Notes: a model not told the origin generated them from the sequence alone. A stretch of 64,000 bases of DNA from Halictus rubicundus (GCF_050948215.1 NC_135158.1:11641822-11705821); one strand, 5' to 3'; counted from the first letter of the stretch, positions 34,921 to 47,288 are shown. Translations and numbers: made by a program.

Positions 34921-35770
34921 CGAATCGGCAAGCCACCGATAGCAGCAGGATCCACACGGTCCGTCATCGTCGTCCCTTCGTCGTCGTATTGCCGTCGGTG
35001 CCATGACATTCACGCTATGTTCCGTTTGATCCTCGCCACGGCTATCGGATCTCGTCTCGATCGCTTTCTCGAGGCGGCAGGATCGGCCGCCTTGGAATCT
35101 ACTCGTCGATTCGTTGGTCGCTGTCTTCCCTTCGGGGACGTTTCTCTCGGCCCTTTGTACATACCCGCTGCGCGAAAATTGAGCCACGAGCTTAGGCTCA
35201 GTCTTACTTATGTACCGAGCGGAAACGACGTCCGTAGCGCGCGAGTAAGAGCGACCAGGGGCCAGTGGGAGCGGCCAAGGTCTGTTTTTATCCCGTGGCT
35301 CCTCCCACAAAATTGAAATTTCCTCGGCGAACCAAGAAAAAGAGGGACGTGCGAAAATATTGGCAAACTCCGACGACGCAACGTACGGCGAGAAAAGCCT
35401 GAAAGGACGAGCGATTTTTTAAATTTGGAAATTATAACTCCGATCCATGATTCCCCTCTTCCAGTGTCGGAGGAGACGACATTCCGATCGTTGCAACATT
35501 CCTTCTCTTCTAGAGCAAAAAAAAAAAAAGAATCTTTTGTACTTCGAGTCCCCGCCAACATCGTTCCATTTCTACGTCGAGTTCAATTCCTAACCGACAT
35601 CGACTGCGCGCGAACGATTCGGTGTACAATCCTGGAAGACTTTGACTTTTTCTATTCTTCGCGCAAGGAAAGTCAGATAAATAAAAGACGGAACAACGAA
35701 ACGCGGTAGTTAGTCCGATAGCCGACTATCGATCGTGTACGTTACTAATAAATCTAGGTTACGCAACTAA
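34921..35770 (+). other. Rab32 3' untranslated region
   Basis: After the TGA at 34918-34920 there is no further exon. Two AATAAA signals lie at 35680-35685 and 35747-35752, so the transcript probably ends near 35700-35780. From there to 36650 the sequence is intergenic, with an AT-rich TATATA patch at about 36020-36080. Confidence 0.6.
35747..35752 (+). terminator. Rab32 polyadenylation signal (distal)
   Basis: Canonical AATAAA about 830 bp past the Rab32 stop. A second AATAAA at 35680-35685 may serve as an alternative. Confidence 0.5.
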
Positions 35771-36652
35771 GCTCGAACGAACGGAATCCGTCCGTACGAC
35801 GGTGCAATCGCGACTCGTCGGTGGCTGTGACTCAACAACAGAACCCTTTTGTACTCGATAATCCGGCCAGCCGATCGCCGATCGCCGACGAACCGCATTT
35901 CCGCTCCTCGAGCGTAGAACCCGGGCACACAAGCTCGGTTACGTTTACTAACTCGCAAGTTCACGAACGTTAACACTTCGCGGTGCCACGTATCCCGTGT
36001 CTTCGAAATTGTCTATAGGTATTATATATATATATAATGTAATTATACATAAGAAACATATTATATATATATACATATAATTTATAGTAAATTACTTGAA
36101 AGTCAATATATTATTAAACCGCAAAGCAACGGACGTTCCTTGGCCTAGCGAAGATCCCGTCTGTGTCCTCGATTTTTACCGGTAACCTTGAACAGATCAT
36201 TTGCGGGCAACCTTACCAGACTATGTGTATTCCCCTCTAAATGCCCCCCCCCCCTCCCTGTCGCTAAATGTCACTCGATTCTCCTCTAGCGGTTCTCTGC
36301 TCGAGGTGATACGTGAGGTCACATTGTTCCCACTACTGCTGCTAATACCTGCTAGCCAACCACTGTCGCATATTCTCCTCGTACAGAAAGTCGCTAGAAG
36401 GGAATCTGACGGTGGAGAGGGAAGTGAAAAGATTTTTTCTGGCAACGCTCCTTGGAGAAGTGGTCAGAGAGTGCCCATTGAATCTCGTTTCGCGTTCCAC
36501 CCTATTCGCGCAATTTTTTTAATCGCGCCCCCTCGAGTCGATAATTTCCCATGAATAATTCATCGATCAACGGGAACATTAGCGTAACATGTCGCGTAGT
36601 TTGCATGTAGGTGGAAGAATGGGCGGTGCTGATTTTTTCCCATATGTCGTAA

Positions 36653-36658
36653 TTTATT
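36653..36658 (-). terminator. ABCG gene polyadenylation signal
   Basis: AATAAA on the minus strand (TTTATT on plus), 52 bases past the ABCG stop codon at 36710-36712. This implies a very short 3' untranslated region. Confidence 0.6.
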
Positions 36659-36709
36659 CGAATATCAAGATGATAGAAACGTTGCGTAAATTCACTAGCA
36701 TTTGGAACG

Positions 36710-39700
36710 TCAGTACACAGCTTCCTTGCGACTTCGGTGGCGAATGATCAGGAAACCGGCGAAATGACAAACCGCAAATATCACCAGCAAACCAATCAGA
36801 TCCGTGGTGTAGTGGCTCGGTAGGTAACCATACTTTTCGAGGACTCCGAGGCCGCTGGATATGCAGGGCTCTTCGGGGTCCGGCGAGCAATCTTCGAAAC
36901 ACAGAATAGGTATGAAAGACTCTCAAAAATCGTTTCTCGTCAATGTCGACGAATAGAAACGCACTTATGCGATCGATCAGCAACCACTGAGTCAAAGAAA
37001 CCGCCTCCAGACCGTAGTAGAACTGGGACAGGTACTTCAACCACGCGATACCGGGTGCCAGGTGCCTGTCGAACAAACAGTCGTTGGGTGTTTTATGATC
37101 GGCAAGCATCGAGGAAAATTTGGAACGCCTCTTACCCAAGATGCAGATAGATCCCGCAGAACATGAGGCCTAGGAAGTCGATCGGCACGGAGAACAGAGA
37201 GGCCGTGTCCACCGATTTGAACGACGCCGATAGAAACAAACCTGTTTGAAAAGTCTCGTCACTTTTATCGAAAGATTAATAGCACGTCAATAGTAAACAT
37301 GTCTTGTACGAGAAACTGCAAATTAGTATTATCGGCAAACAGTGCCGTGAGATCGTACAAGGTCGAACATGAAAACAAAAGTGTTCAGAGTCCTTCCGTG
37401 ACCTTCGCCGATTATCGTGAAACTGTTGCGAAGGGAATCTACGAAGCGTTACAATAGTTTGCCTTGTCCTCACCGAGAGCGGACGCGGAAATGGCGCAGA
37501 TTACTACTGGCAGTGCGAAGTAGACGAGTCCTAAGAATCCACCGTTCAATCCAGTGATAGTGAATACTAGAATCGAGTAGAGCAGCGGCTGAAATATCGC
37601 TCCGGGTATCTAGAAACGTTAGTGCAAACTATGTAGCGTGACGATCGACGGTTATCGGGTAAACTAGCCGAAAAGCTTTCTATCCGAACGAACTAACAGA
37701 AATCTGAAACAGCAGAACTTTGATTACGCAGTTAACTCGATATGCGTCTGAAGTTAGGAACGCGGTTCCGCGGTCTGGTTGCAATTAGCGGAATAATCGG
37801 AACAAGGTCAGCGATGGGATTAAGCTTGTTAATTGGCCGAGTCTCTCACCAGAACGACCACTTTGCTGATATAATATGGCGCCGGGCCGTAAAGTCCGCC
37901 GGCGATATCGCGCAGCAGGAGCGGCAACTCTCGCGGGAACGTGTAGAAGACGGCGTAATTAAAGGTGAACACAGTCTCGACGACCACCAGGTACAGAAGA
38001 CCTTGCATGTTCTGTATTCCGTCCTGGTCCATCGCTTTCGCCGTGACGCCCACGTACGGCGTGGCAATCAGCATGCCTATGAACTTCAACGCACGCGTTT
38101 GTCGGTTTTACAAAAATGATAGAAACCAGGTCGATTCTACGGTTCCAGGAGAGGTGGTGGAAATTCACCGCGGCAGGGAAAGTAGTCGAGAAGGGACGAG
38201 TACGATATATTTTTCAGAGAATGTCCGTTCTCACCATGTAGGTGACGAATCGCAGCATCAGCGTTGTGTAACTTCTTTTGTACTCGACGTAGGTTCTCCA
38301 GGTGAGCCACTCGACCTGCGTGAGGAGCAGAGCCTTTTTGAAGTCGACAGGGCCCGGCGGGGCTTCCAAAAATATTAATGGCAGTTGCTCGACGTCCGAC
38401 GTGGTCGTGCAGGAGTACTCGATCAGCTGGGACACCCTTTGACCGTACTTCGACTTCTCGTACTGATCGCAGATCCAGTTCACCTAGGGAGCCAGTTCGC
38501 GCCACCGTGAATCCCATAGGCTTCCTCCATATATTTTCTCCTTTGTGTTTTGCTTTCACTTTACCTTTTGGTAACTCTCGGACTCCTTTCCCCGGACGAT
38601 CGACAACTGGGAGACGTAGAACTCGGCGCTGTTGAAGGTCGGTGGACATTTCAGGCTCAGGCTGGAAGATGAATCGATTTTTGCACATTCATGTTCAACG
38701 CAAGGGTTCGGGGCGGCGTAGGACAGTTTCGAACCTGTCGAAAAATTCATTGGCGTCAGCGGACGAACCCTGAAACGCGACTCTTCCGCCGGAAAGCAAG
38801 AGGACCTCGTGGAAAATGTCGAGCAAACCGGAAGCCGGTTGGTGCACCGAGCAGACGACGATTTTTCCGCTGGCTGCGACCTGTCTGAGCGTCCTGACGA
38901 CCGCTAGAGCGCCGTAGCTGTCCAGCCCCGTGGTTGGCTCGTCGCAGAAGAGGATGCTGGGCTCGGTGAGCAGCTGGAAAACGAGACAAGAAAGATGAAA
39001 GCTTTTTCCTCCTAGAAAGAGGTTAAAGAGCAGAAGGTTAAGGATTTTTTAACGAGATCGTTTTCTACTATTTCATCGATGTTTGCTCACTTGAACGGCC
39101 AGAGTGACTCTTCTTCTCTCTCCGCCGGACAAAGCGGACAGCCTGCAATTCGCACACTTCACCAAACTCAGCTCCTCCAGCATGGCCGTGATCCGATGCC
39201 TCCGGACACTCGCGCGAACCCTTCTGTCCATCTTCATGCAAGCCTTTGTGCCGAAAATTACAGAAACGATGCATGAGCGGTCCGAAACATTGTTAATTGG
39301 AAAAACGAACCATGAACTCCATATGCTCTTGCACGGTCAGCGACTCGACCGCCAGGTCCATTTGCGGAACGAATCCCGATATCCTTGTCATCTGCTCGGT
39401 GTCTATCGGTTTCCCGTTTAACAGGACCTCGCCCGTCGCACTGCCTGTCAACGAGAAATTTCAATTTTCCGTGATCAGAATTCTCATGGGAAGAATCTGT
39501 GCGCGTTTGTCAGCGGTAGAAGACGGCTTAACGTGTCCAGGAGAGATGAACGTTTAGTCAGAGAGTTAGAAAAAGAGGGAGAGAGAGAGAGAGAAGGAAT
39601 ATGTTAAAATTTGAGAATGTCGAGAAGCAAGTTTGTTAAGGACGAGGGAAACATTTGTTTCCCAGGAGCGTACGTTCTTGCGTTCTTGTTAGAGCAAACA

Positions 39701-40356
39701 CTGTTGGAGCGTGTTACGATGTTCGAAGCATATCGTGATGTATGAACCTTTGACTCGCCGGCTGATCGTCGCGAGCAACGTAGTTTTCCCAGCGCCGCTG
39801 CAAACCGAGAAGTTCGTTCAGTCGAGGAAACATTCCGTCGTGCTGTAAACAATTAACAACCCTGTGGCATACTAAGCCCCCGAAACATTTTACGAGCGTC
39901 CGGCGCTATCTCCGGAACGGATCCGCCATATCGAAACGGCGAACGCGACAGCCGGAAACCGATCGGTCCGGCGACGTTGCGACGGTAAAATTACTCTAAA
40001 TCTTTTCTCGAGAGATCGATCGAAACCGAAGGAGTTTCGAGAGCCCCGGGGAAATTACCTTGGTCCCATGATGGCCATCAGCATCCCCGAATTAACTATA
40101 CCGCTGACTAAAAGTGAAACAGAAAGTCAAACGAATTTCTCAAGTTCTCGATGGACAGACTCTTGGGATTGGCGTTCGATATCGTACCTCTGTCCAACAG
40201 AGTGACGTATCCGGTCCGCTGCAGGCCGAACATCGCTCTCAGGCCGCCGTTGCACTTCTTCTGGACCGTGTACGAAATGTCCTTCCACGTCAGGCAGAGG
40301 TCTTTCGGCAGGCTCTGCGACGGCGAGGGGTACTGCGCCCTCGCGTTCTGCTGCAT
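36710..40356 (-). CDS. ABCG half-transporter, white/scarlet/brown/ok group, 13 coding exons
   Basis: Exons on the minus strand, 5' to 3': 40356-40188, 40107-40059, 39797-39748, 39444-39311, 39243-39091, 38973-38735, 38661-38565, 38483-38235, 38083-37850, 37609-37474, 37241-37136, 37065-36965, 36891-36710. All phases agree, giving 581 residues. The ATP-binding domain comes first: Walker A GPSGAGKTT (71-79), Q-loop FVPQMD (Gln117), signature LSGGE (172-176), Walker B ILFCDE (192-197), D-loop GLDS, H-loop His229. The membrane domain (from about 320) has about six hydrophobic spans, a Cys-rich external loop (NCSPDPEEPC), then GVLEKYGY and a last span. Order and length are those of ABCG half-transporters, which dimerise. 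The linker segment FYVSQLSIVRGKE resembles White, and FCDEPTTGLDSYGA resembles Scarlet, so a pigment-precursor or related substrate is plausible. The first ATG sits directly at an acceptor (TTCTAG|ATG), so an upstream exon exists and may add residues. Confidence 0.9.
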
Positions 40357-42100
40357 CTAGAACAGTTACCGCGGCTTATTTCCACCGAGAAAAGAACTTC
40401 TGCTTGTTCGTTTGTTTACCGGTCACGGTAAAAAATTGTTCCTCACATTGTTTCGTTACGCAAACGTCGAACAGCTCCCGAGAAAGCGATTATGGAAAAT
40501 CATTTATCGCAAGGCTGACCGAACGCTTTCCGGATACCCGTTCGCTTTTCAGCTATAAATCTGCCCAGCGCGGTGAATGGAAGCGTTCAGCTGACGATCA
40601 AGAATCCAGGAGAGAAAAATGCGAAAAGCTTGGCTGAAGGACGCGGTTTGTCTCCCGATCGCGTAAGAAGCGCGTAATTATTCAAGAATTCTAGCCGACG
40701 ATGTTCGTCGGAGCCCTTCCACCGACAAGGCACCGTGTTGCCGCGGCTGTAGGTCAGTCGTGGTTACATAAAGTGCAGGTCCGGCTTGCCGGCCGCCATA
40801 TTGGGCCGGCTAGCGTAACGATTGGTTGTTTATGTAAGCCGGCGGATCGATCCCAGATCGGTGCGTAGTACTTTGATTCATTCGCCCCTGGGGACTCGCT
40901 GGAACGATCTTCGAGCCAGAATCTCCGTCTCGTGTGAACAAACCGGCCGGAGATCGATGGATCCGACGGAAAAATAGAAACGGATCACGCGAGCTGCAAC
41001 CTCGAACCGCAACCTTCGAGGAGGAACAGCGCGCCAGCAAAGGATGCACGGTTCGTTTCGTTTTCCGCGCGGAGAAAATGAAATTTCGATGTTCTGTCGA
41101 ACTGTCACTTACTCTAACGGTGTCGAAAAGGATCATCCCGAGGAACAAGAAGAATCCAGCTGACCGGTAACCGAGACGCATCCGCCGAGACGATCCACGG
41201 AAACATTCAGCCGATCGAACCACCGATCGACCTCGAACACAGGATACTAATTGTTCTGCGTTTAATTGCACTGTTTCCCAACGAACCTTGGGGACCTGCC
41301 ATTGGTTGCTACTCGTGGGTTCATTCCGCAGGCACACGCGACTCGGCGTTACGCAACCCGTCCCCGTCCGATCGCGTCGCGTCGCGGAAAAGAATCCGAG
41401 CAACGGTAACGATCCGTCGGTTTCTACTCGTCGAAAAGATTCGCAGTCGACGAACGCTTCGCAATTTGTCGGCCGCGTCGTCGTCGTCGTCGTCGTAGAT
41501 CGGTCCGCGGCAGATCAGGTGGTTTGGACTCGCTTCCCGACTATGGAACGGCGACTGGGCTTATGGTAACCGGAGGCGAATGTTATTCACCACAATACTA
41601 CACCATCGCAAGCGGTTTTGCGAGGGAAGAGGCGACCGTGCGTGTCTTATATGGGACGGTGGCTGCTCGTTACACAACGATACCGCCGCGCTACGAACGC
41701 GCTCGCGACTGCAAGGATTACGCCGCTCCACTCCGCGCCGAGTCCACGCTTTTACGATTTTATGCTTTTACGCATACCAACGCGGCTTTTACGCTCTCCG
41801 GGAAACGAGCGGAAGCTCCTGCAAGTTATCTTCGCGAGAACAGCTCATTTCCCCATCGTTCATGACACTTTTACCCTCTTCGACACTCGACCTATAATTT
41901 TCGTTTCACTCTTGCACCTTTTCATTCTGAGCATAAAATACTAATCCTTTTAAGAAAACTGGGATTATTAACTCTTTGCGATCGAAGCTATTTTTACTCC
42001 AAAATTAAACATTTCTTCCCACCTAGAATATAGCCCTTCTATATATTTTTTTTTCATGTTATACTCTTACTCGTACAATACCGAAATGTTTAGTAATTTA
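40357..42100. other. ABCG upstream region and intergenic DNA
   Basis: Probably contains the 5' untranslated exon and promoter of the ABCG gene. A GTC repeat run occurs at about 41479-41497. The overlapping open frames at 41288-41944 and 40810-41403 (minus) have no motif and disagree between strands. No other gene is seen. Confidence 0.4.
40791..40802 (-). promoter_or_regulatory. Candidate ABCG promoter motif AATATGGCGGCC
   Basis: On the minus strand, AATATGGCGGCC lies about 440 bp upstream of the first ABCG coding exon, in a GC-rich patch. Its ATG opens an 11-codon frame (to a TAA), so it may mark a transcription start with a tiny upstream frame. It resembles YY1/Pho or TISU sites. The role is inferred. 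Confidence 0.35.
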
Positions 42101-42104
42101 TTAA

Positions 42105-42921
42105 CACTATTCCTACCGACACTTCATGTATATCTATTCCTACCGCGACCGGTCAAATGACCGGTCTTTAGCACAACTTATATTTTTTAATACAGAATGA
42201 AGATAATAGCCAATTTGACAGTATAAAAATATAGTTTGTTTTATTTAGGAGTATATAATGTATATTTTATTCGTTTTCACCGCATAATATTTCGTTTATT
42301 ATACCCTGTTGGGCCTGATGTTCCCCTAAAAATATTATCCATAGGTGCTCTTCCAGGATTAGACCCTTCTTTTACTTCTTGCCAAACAGTTCCGTCTACA
42401 GCAGTTTCGATTACCTCTTCCTCATTCTCACTATCGGAAGTAACTAAAAATCTCCTTCTCTTTCGTCCTCTACGTACGTTCGAAACATTCTCTTCGTCCT
42501 CATCGGTGTTCGAGTCGTTCTCAAATAGGTCATTTTCAATATCAAAAATTTCGAACATCTTGACATTTTGGGAATGAATATTCAAGGGATAAAATTAAAA
42601 TTAAAATATAAATCAAGATGGATAAGAAAATGAACAAAAGATAAAATGTGAAACTTACTACGAAGTATTGTTGGTTTGTTCACTTTTTTGAAAATGACAC
42701 TTATAACACGTAATACAATATAAAATAAAAGTAGAATAATAATAGAATAAAAATACAAAATAGTAAAAGACTGAAAATAGAAAAAAGTGTCTTTTCTATA
42801 CAAAAATTCCGGTTTCATATTTACATACCTGGTAAACAAATTTAATAATGTAAAAAATATTGTGAATCATGATACAGCAATTTTTAGTGGTGCCTTACAG
42901 GCACCATTCGAGTGCTAAGGG
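42105..42921 (-). mobile_element. piggyBac-like relic with mismatched right end
   Basis: Flanked by TTAA at 42101-42104 and 42922-42925. The left end CACTATTCCTACCG and the next roughly 700 bp match the element at 6522-7864 closely, including the palindrome CCGGTCAAATGACCGG (about 42144-42160), which is shortened in the other copy. The right end, read inward, is instead CCCTTAGCACTCG followed by the palindrome GGTGCCTGTAAGGCACC and does not match the left end. The copy is therefore either a composite of two TTAA elements or a truncation that reached an older end. Confidence 0.75.
42277..42585 (-). pseudogene. piggyBac transposase N-terminal fragment, open over 102 codons
   Basis: The frame from 42585 encodes an acidic N-terminus, an Arg-rich VRRGRKRRRFLV stretch, an acidic SDSENEEEVIE stretch, and DGTVWQEVKEGSNPGRAP followed by DNIFRGTSGPTGYNKRN, then stops at 42277. 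These are N-terminal features of piggyBac transposases. The DDD catalytic core and the C-terminal Cys-rich finger are missing. It is more intact than the copy at 6682-7056. No host promoter is evident, so it is a relic. Confidence 0.75.
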
Positions 42922-42925
42922 TTAA

Positions 42926-45019
42926 ATCTTTAATATCAATACCGAATATTGTTGGTAGACCCGCTCAAGAAAGTTTATGTAAACTGAACTGTGTTATAAT
43001 TTCCATTAACGGAAAACAACACTGATAAAACGGAGATATCGTAAAAAGTACCGGCACCATACATACGCGATTCCGCGGTTAATGAAAACAGCCTCCGCAT
43101 GTTTCATTTATGTATGCTCGCGATCGCGGCATCGTCACAGTTTATTTATTCAGGCGGGGAGAGAGTCGTGGGGAAAATTATTGAAATCACCTCTAGCGAA
43201 ATATAGCCGTCAGCGAATTGTTTAACTGAAATTTGTCGTGTGTATATTGTTTTGGTACATACAGTTAAAAACGTTTTCATTACGCGCGCCGTAAACGTTC
43301 GGGCAATGTTCGGATCACAAAGCAGCCCCCGATGCTAGACCGCTAACGAAACGGATTCAGAAAAATCGCAAACAGATATTTCATCATTTTCACGTAGCAA
43401 ATACTAAGCGGCAATATAATTATCGAATGGACGTTCGAGACAGTTTCGCTTGAATCGTTTAAAGAATAATATTACGGGAGAGTGGTCGAATTCGCACAGG
43501 CGGTTATTCCGCGGGACATGTCGGAAAAGAAAGAAAATATTTGCAGTATTATTAGCGGAATTGATCGACTACGTCGAAATTGTGACGTTGATCTAAATTC
43601 GGTTACTCTCATGATTTTTCATCCTGATCCTAGAAGAATAAAAATGAAATTCGAGGAGATGCGCGACGGTTGGCAGCTCGTGGTTCAATTTTTCAGGGGA
43701 AGAAGCAGAAATAGAGTCAATCACGAGATTAAGTCGTTCGATCAATGATCGGCCGATCAAGGAACGGGTCGACGGGGTCTAGAAGGGATGAGAATCGAAG
43801 AAAGAGGGCGAGTGAGGGGGAGGGTGAACGGGGGCAATAAAACGATGGAAATATTGGAATCGGCGCAATATGATTCCACGACGGATCGCGAAATGAAACG
43901 AAACAATGTTTGCGTTGCGCGGAACGCTGGTCGTCCCTCTATCTATCTCTCTCCACATTTCTCTCTCCCTTTCTCTCCCCGTTTCTACCCCCTCCCGCTC
44001 CGGTTCTCGCGCCCTTTCTCCATCCCTCTTGGCTTTCGCCTTCGTCTCTCTCCTTCGCTCTCTCGACGCTCCTCTCCCCTGGGCTGCCCCTTGGAATCGA
44101 GGATTTGTTAATATCGAGCGCCTAGCTAGTACCGTGCCAAAATGGCGGACGTTTAGCCGTTCCTTAGTTCAGGTTTAGCTGAACGTCGCGGAGTATAGGT
44201 CGATCGGGCCGCGCCTCGAGTTTACGACTTTCCGGCTTTTCTCGGAGCGGATCGTTCAGCCACGCGCTTGCTCGTTATTCAAAAAATACACGCGGAGCTT
44301 CTCCTCGGAAGCTTTTAATCCAGTACTGGCCTATTTTTCCTTGCCGCCTATATCTCTTCCCTTGCGCCCGTTTAGTTTGTTAGCCATCGATTCGCGGGGC
44401 AATTCCGAACTTTGGTAGCGTACAGTCTATGCATAGACCGCGCTATACCAATTTATTGTTTGTCCGCATTTCGTTCTTTCCCCCCGTTCTTCTTTTTCTT
44501 AATCAAGACCCTTGTACTCCGAGAACTTTTCGACACGAGCATTTGCGTTCGAGAGAAAGTTTTGCGACAACATCGTACAGCCGAAAGTGTTGTTTCTCCG
44601 ACGAAGCTTCACGGACGCGTGCAATTTAATTTTCATTTGCCAATCGAGCCCGCGTTGTCGCTAACTTTCATCGGAATGTAAACGAAACAGTGCGCGCGAA
44701 ACGTCGGCAACAATTATTCCGAATAAACGACGATGCCGGGAAATAGAGAGGGCCGAGCATTATTGTATTTATCGGGCACGCTGTACATGAGCGCGCGTCG
44801 ACGTCGGTCAAACAGTTGACTGCTTTTAAATCAGCGATTAAACAAGTAAACGTCGTCTAGTCGACGATCGGGCAAACGACGCGCGTCCCGTGATCGTTGT
44901 AATTAAGTCGGGCTAAATCGGGCAAGGGCAGCAATTTATCGGGATCGATCGATCTCGCGAATCAGCAAAAAGGGGAATACTGGTGACGAACCGCCGGAGA
45001 GGACCGTGAACGTTGCAGA
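42926..45019. other. Intergenic and 5' region of the zeste-like gene
   Basis: A pyrimidine-rich low-complexity tract lies at about 43930-44095. A CAAAATGGCGGAC motif at 44139-44151 probably marks a transcription start; the stretch to 45019 is likely 5' untranslated sequence or an upstream intron. No exon with a domain is found in 42926-44138. Confidence 0.4.
44139..44151 (+). promoter_or_regulatory. Candidate promoter motif CAAAATGGCGGAC
   Basis: The ATGGCGG core sits about 870 bp upstream of the coding start at 45020, at the edge of a CpG-rich segment. Its ATG opens a frame of only four codons. It resembles YY1/Pho or TISU elements seen near other genes in this window. Confidence 0.35.
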
Positions 45020-46671
45020 ATGTCGTCGAGTGGGGCCACGGTGTTGCTGAAGAAGAGGGAACGGACGCAGAACTGGATCCCGGAGGAGAAGAACGCCCTG
45101 TTCTCGTTGATCAAGGCTCACGCGAGCGCGATCGAGAACAAGAAGATCGACGCGGCCGCCTCCGCCATGAAGAACCTCGCGTGGCAACAGATCTACACCG
45201 CTTTTCGGGGCAGATTCTCCACGGACAGGGACATCACCAGGATGAGGGAGCAATGGAGACGGATGAAGGCCCAGGCTAGGATGGAGATGCACTCTTTCAT
45301 CGAAATGGTGACTCTGTCGATTCTTGTGAAATCTAGGCCTGAACGAACTTCTTGAACACTTCGTAGCATCGATTTTTCCGTTACGATAACCGGTGGACGA
45401 TTCTTCTAGGCTTCGATGAACCGAGCACGAGTCCGAGAATATGTTCTTGGTTATCGAGACGCAAAACTGATGTTGGAGTTATTTATCTTAAAATTTCCTA
45501 GAATATTGAAGATCGGAGGATACGGTTTTCCTTCGTCAGCGTCGCGGTTTGCATTTCCACCTTTTATCGGAAAGGCCCTCCACTTCGTCCTGGAACCAAG
45601 CGACGCTAACGAGGGAAGATTGTGCTCGTTTGGTAAGGGACAAACGCAATAGAAAGATTGTGTGTTAGGTGAAGAACGTTGGCCCCGAGGAGGCGGCCAA
45701 ATGTCGTCCGTCGAATCTTTCGATCGAGGTGTGGAGGCTGATGGAGAAAGCGAGGAAGAACGACGGGGACGGCGAACGTTCGGACGAGAACAGCCAGGAG
45801 GGCCCGGAGAACTCGATGAACACCGGGAACGCTGTGAACACCACGAACACGGTGAACGTTCAGGCGATCCTCGACAAGCTGACGACGTCCACGCCGGAAG
45901 CGCCGGTCAGCGAGATTAAGGTCGAAGCGGACAGCGACGAGTACAATACGGAGGAGGAGAGCCAGACCGAGCTCTTCCGGAGGAATTCGGACGTTCCGGA
46001 GAGGAAACGGCCTCGGGTCTCCGAGGAGGAGGAGCCGATGGACCTCGCCGAGCAAAAGGGCCGAAACCGGGACATCACGGTTCGCCAATTCGATAATGGT
46101 ACCCTTAGATTTACCCGTGAAAGTTCCCTCGCAAGATAAACGTTCCGCGACGAATCGAATCGGTTCGGTCTCTTCAGCGGAGCAAACTCTTCGATCGTTC
46201 GCGGAATGCGGGCACGTGCTTCCTCTCGAGATCGTTCGAACCAGGGATTGAAACAGTCAGAAGTTTTTTTTTTTTTTTAACAAACTAGATATTGTTCGGT
46301 CACGTTCAGTCTCTTCGTTCGAAGGTAACTCTTTCGATCCTTGGTTGAAACCGAACGCTACAGCCGATCTCATTTAAATCGGATTCTCGTTTTGTTGTCG
46401 GCTAGATCTGACTCTGTCCGCTTCGAAGGACAAGATCGATCGATCGGAGGAGCAGGACGAATCGATTCAGAGGGCGGTGTGGATGTACGAAGCGGCTCAA
46501 AGAGAACACGAGCTGAAGCTGAGGATGTTGAACATCGAGCTCGAACGGGCGGAGCTGCAGAAGCAAACAGCCATCAACGAGATGAAAACCTCCGAGATCA
46601 AGAGGCAATTGGTCGAGAATCAGGCAGCCGAGTACTATAGGTTGTATCGCATTTATATTTTACGTGATTAA
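45020..46671 (+). CDS. Myb/SANT-like (zeste-type) DNA-binding protein, 3 exons
   Basis: Exons 45020-45307, 45669-46098, 46406-46671; junction phases 0 and 1 match, giving 327 residues. Residues about 12-95 form a Myb/SANT-like trihelix domain with Trp at 19, 55 and 79 and the pattern TQNWIPEEKNAL ... AWQQIYTAF ... MREQWRRMKAQAR, as in insect proteins annotated as regulatory protein zeste or MSANTD. The middle is acidic and Asn/Ser-rich, with a basic nuclear-localisation-type motif ERKRPR (207-212). Residues about 260-312 form a charged heptad-like coiled coil, probably for oligomerisation. Nuclear DNA binding is expected from the family; targets are unknown. Genes of this type are often derived from transposase-associated Myb proteins, but this one has introns and no flanking repeats. 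The start has a clean ATG after CGTTGCAGA. The exact family name is less sure than the domain. Confidence 0.85.
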
Positions 46672-47074
46672 GCTGTCGCGTAGATTCTACAGGTTAGACT
46701 ATTTAACTAAGAAATTACAGCTTTTCCTCGTTAGCGTCGCGCTATTTAAAAATCACAGTGCGACGCTATCGAGTATAGCGCAGTGGTAGATGACGTCACG
46801 TGGATACTACGGAGAGGTATATTATTGAACGAGAAATTGGGTGGAGCGAATAATAATGCGACGTTAATGAAGGGACTGTAGATCACAGTTCTATGTTTAG
46901 AAGAAGCTTATACCTTTGTCTTCCATTACCTAATTCATTGCTTTAATTGTCTTCCTTTCATTGCCTAACAAATTCATAAATACTATTTAACCGTAAATAC
47001 GTTTCGCAATCCCGAGTAATTTGTTGCAACGATGTTGCAATGCACAATGGCAGCTACTATTTACGCAGGACTTA

Positions 47075-47080
47075 AATAAA
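47075..47080 (+). terminator. Polyadenylation signal of the zeste-like gene
   Basis: AATAAA 404 bp after the TAA of the zeste-like gene, in AT-rich 3' sequence, and before the IF1 upstream region. Confidence 0.5.
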
Positions 47081-47288
47081 AGTCTTTGTTGTTTTAATAT
47101 TTTGCATTTACTCAGTATGCAATGTATTGATATGTTTATTTAATGCGCGTGTATGAGGAAATAGCGTGTGTTTTTCTGTATTGCGTTTAAAATTGCAACG
47201 GTAAACAAAATTGACCGGTTATGCGAGGAAAATGGAATTAATATTGCCGCCATTGGAGCGCCAGCACGGTCGGTATGTGAAGCTTGTT

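Noticed and set aside
37829..38688. Alternative minus-strand frames inside the ABCG gene (for example 38137-38688)
   Set aside because: They run through introns in other phases; the exon set given keeps all ABC motifs in one frame with GT-AG junctions.
43906..44178. Ser/Leu/Phe-rich frames over a pyrimidine tract
   Set aside because: Low-complexity CT-rich DNA gives these frames in all three phases; no start or splice support.
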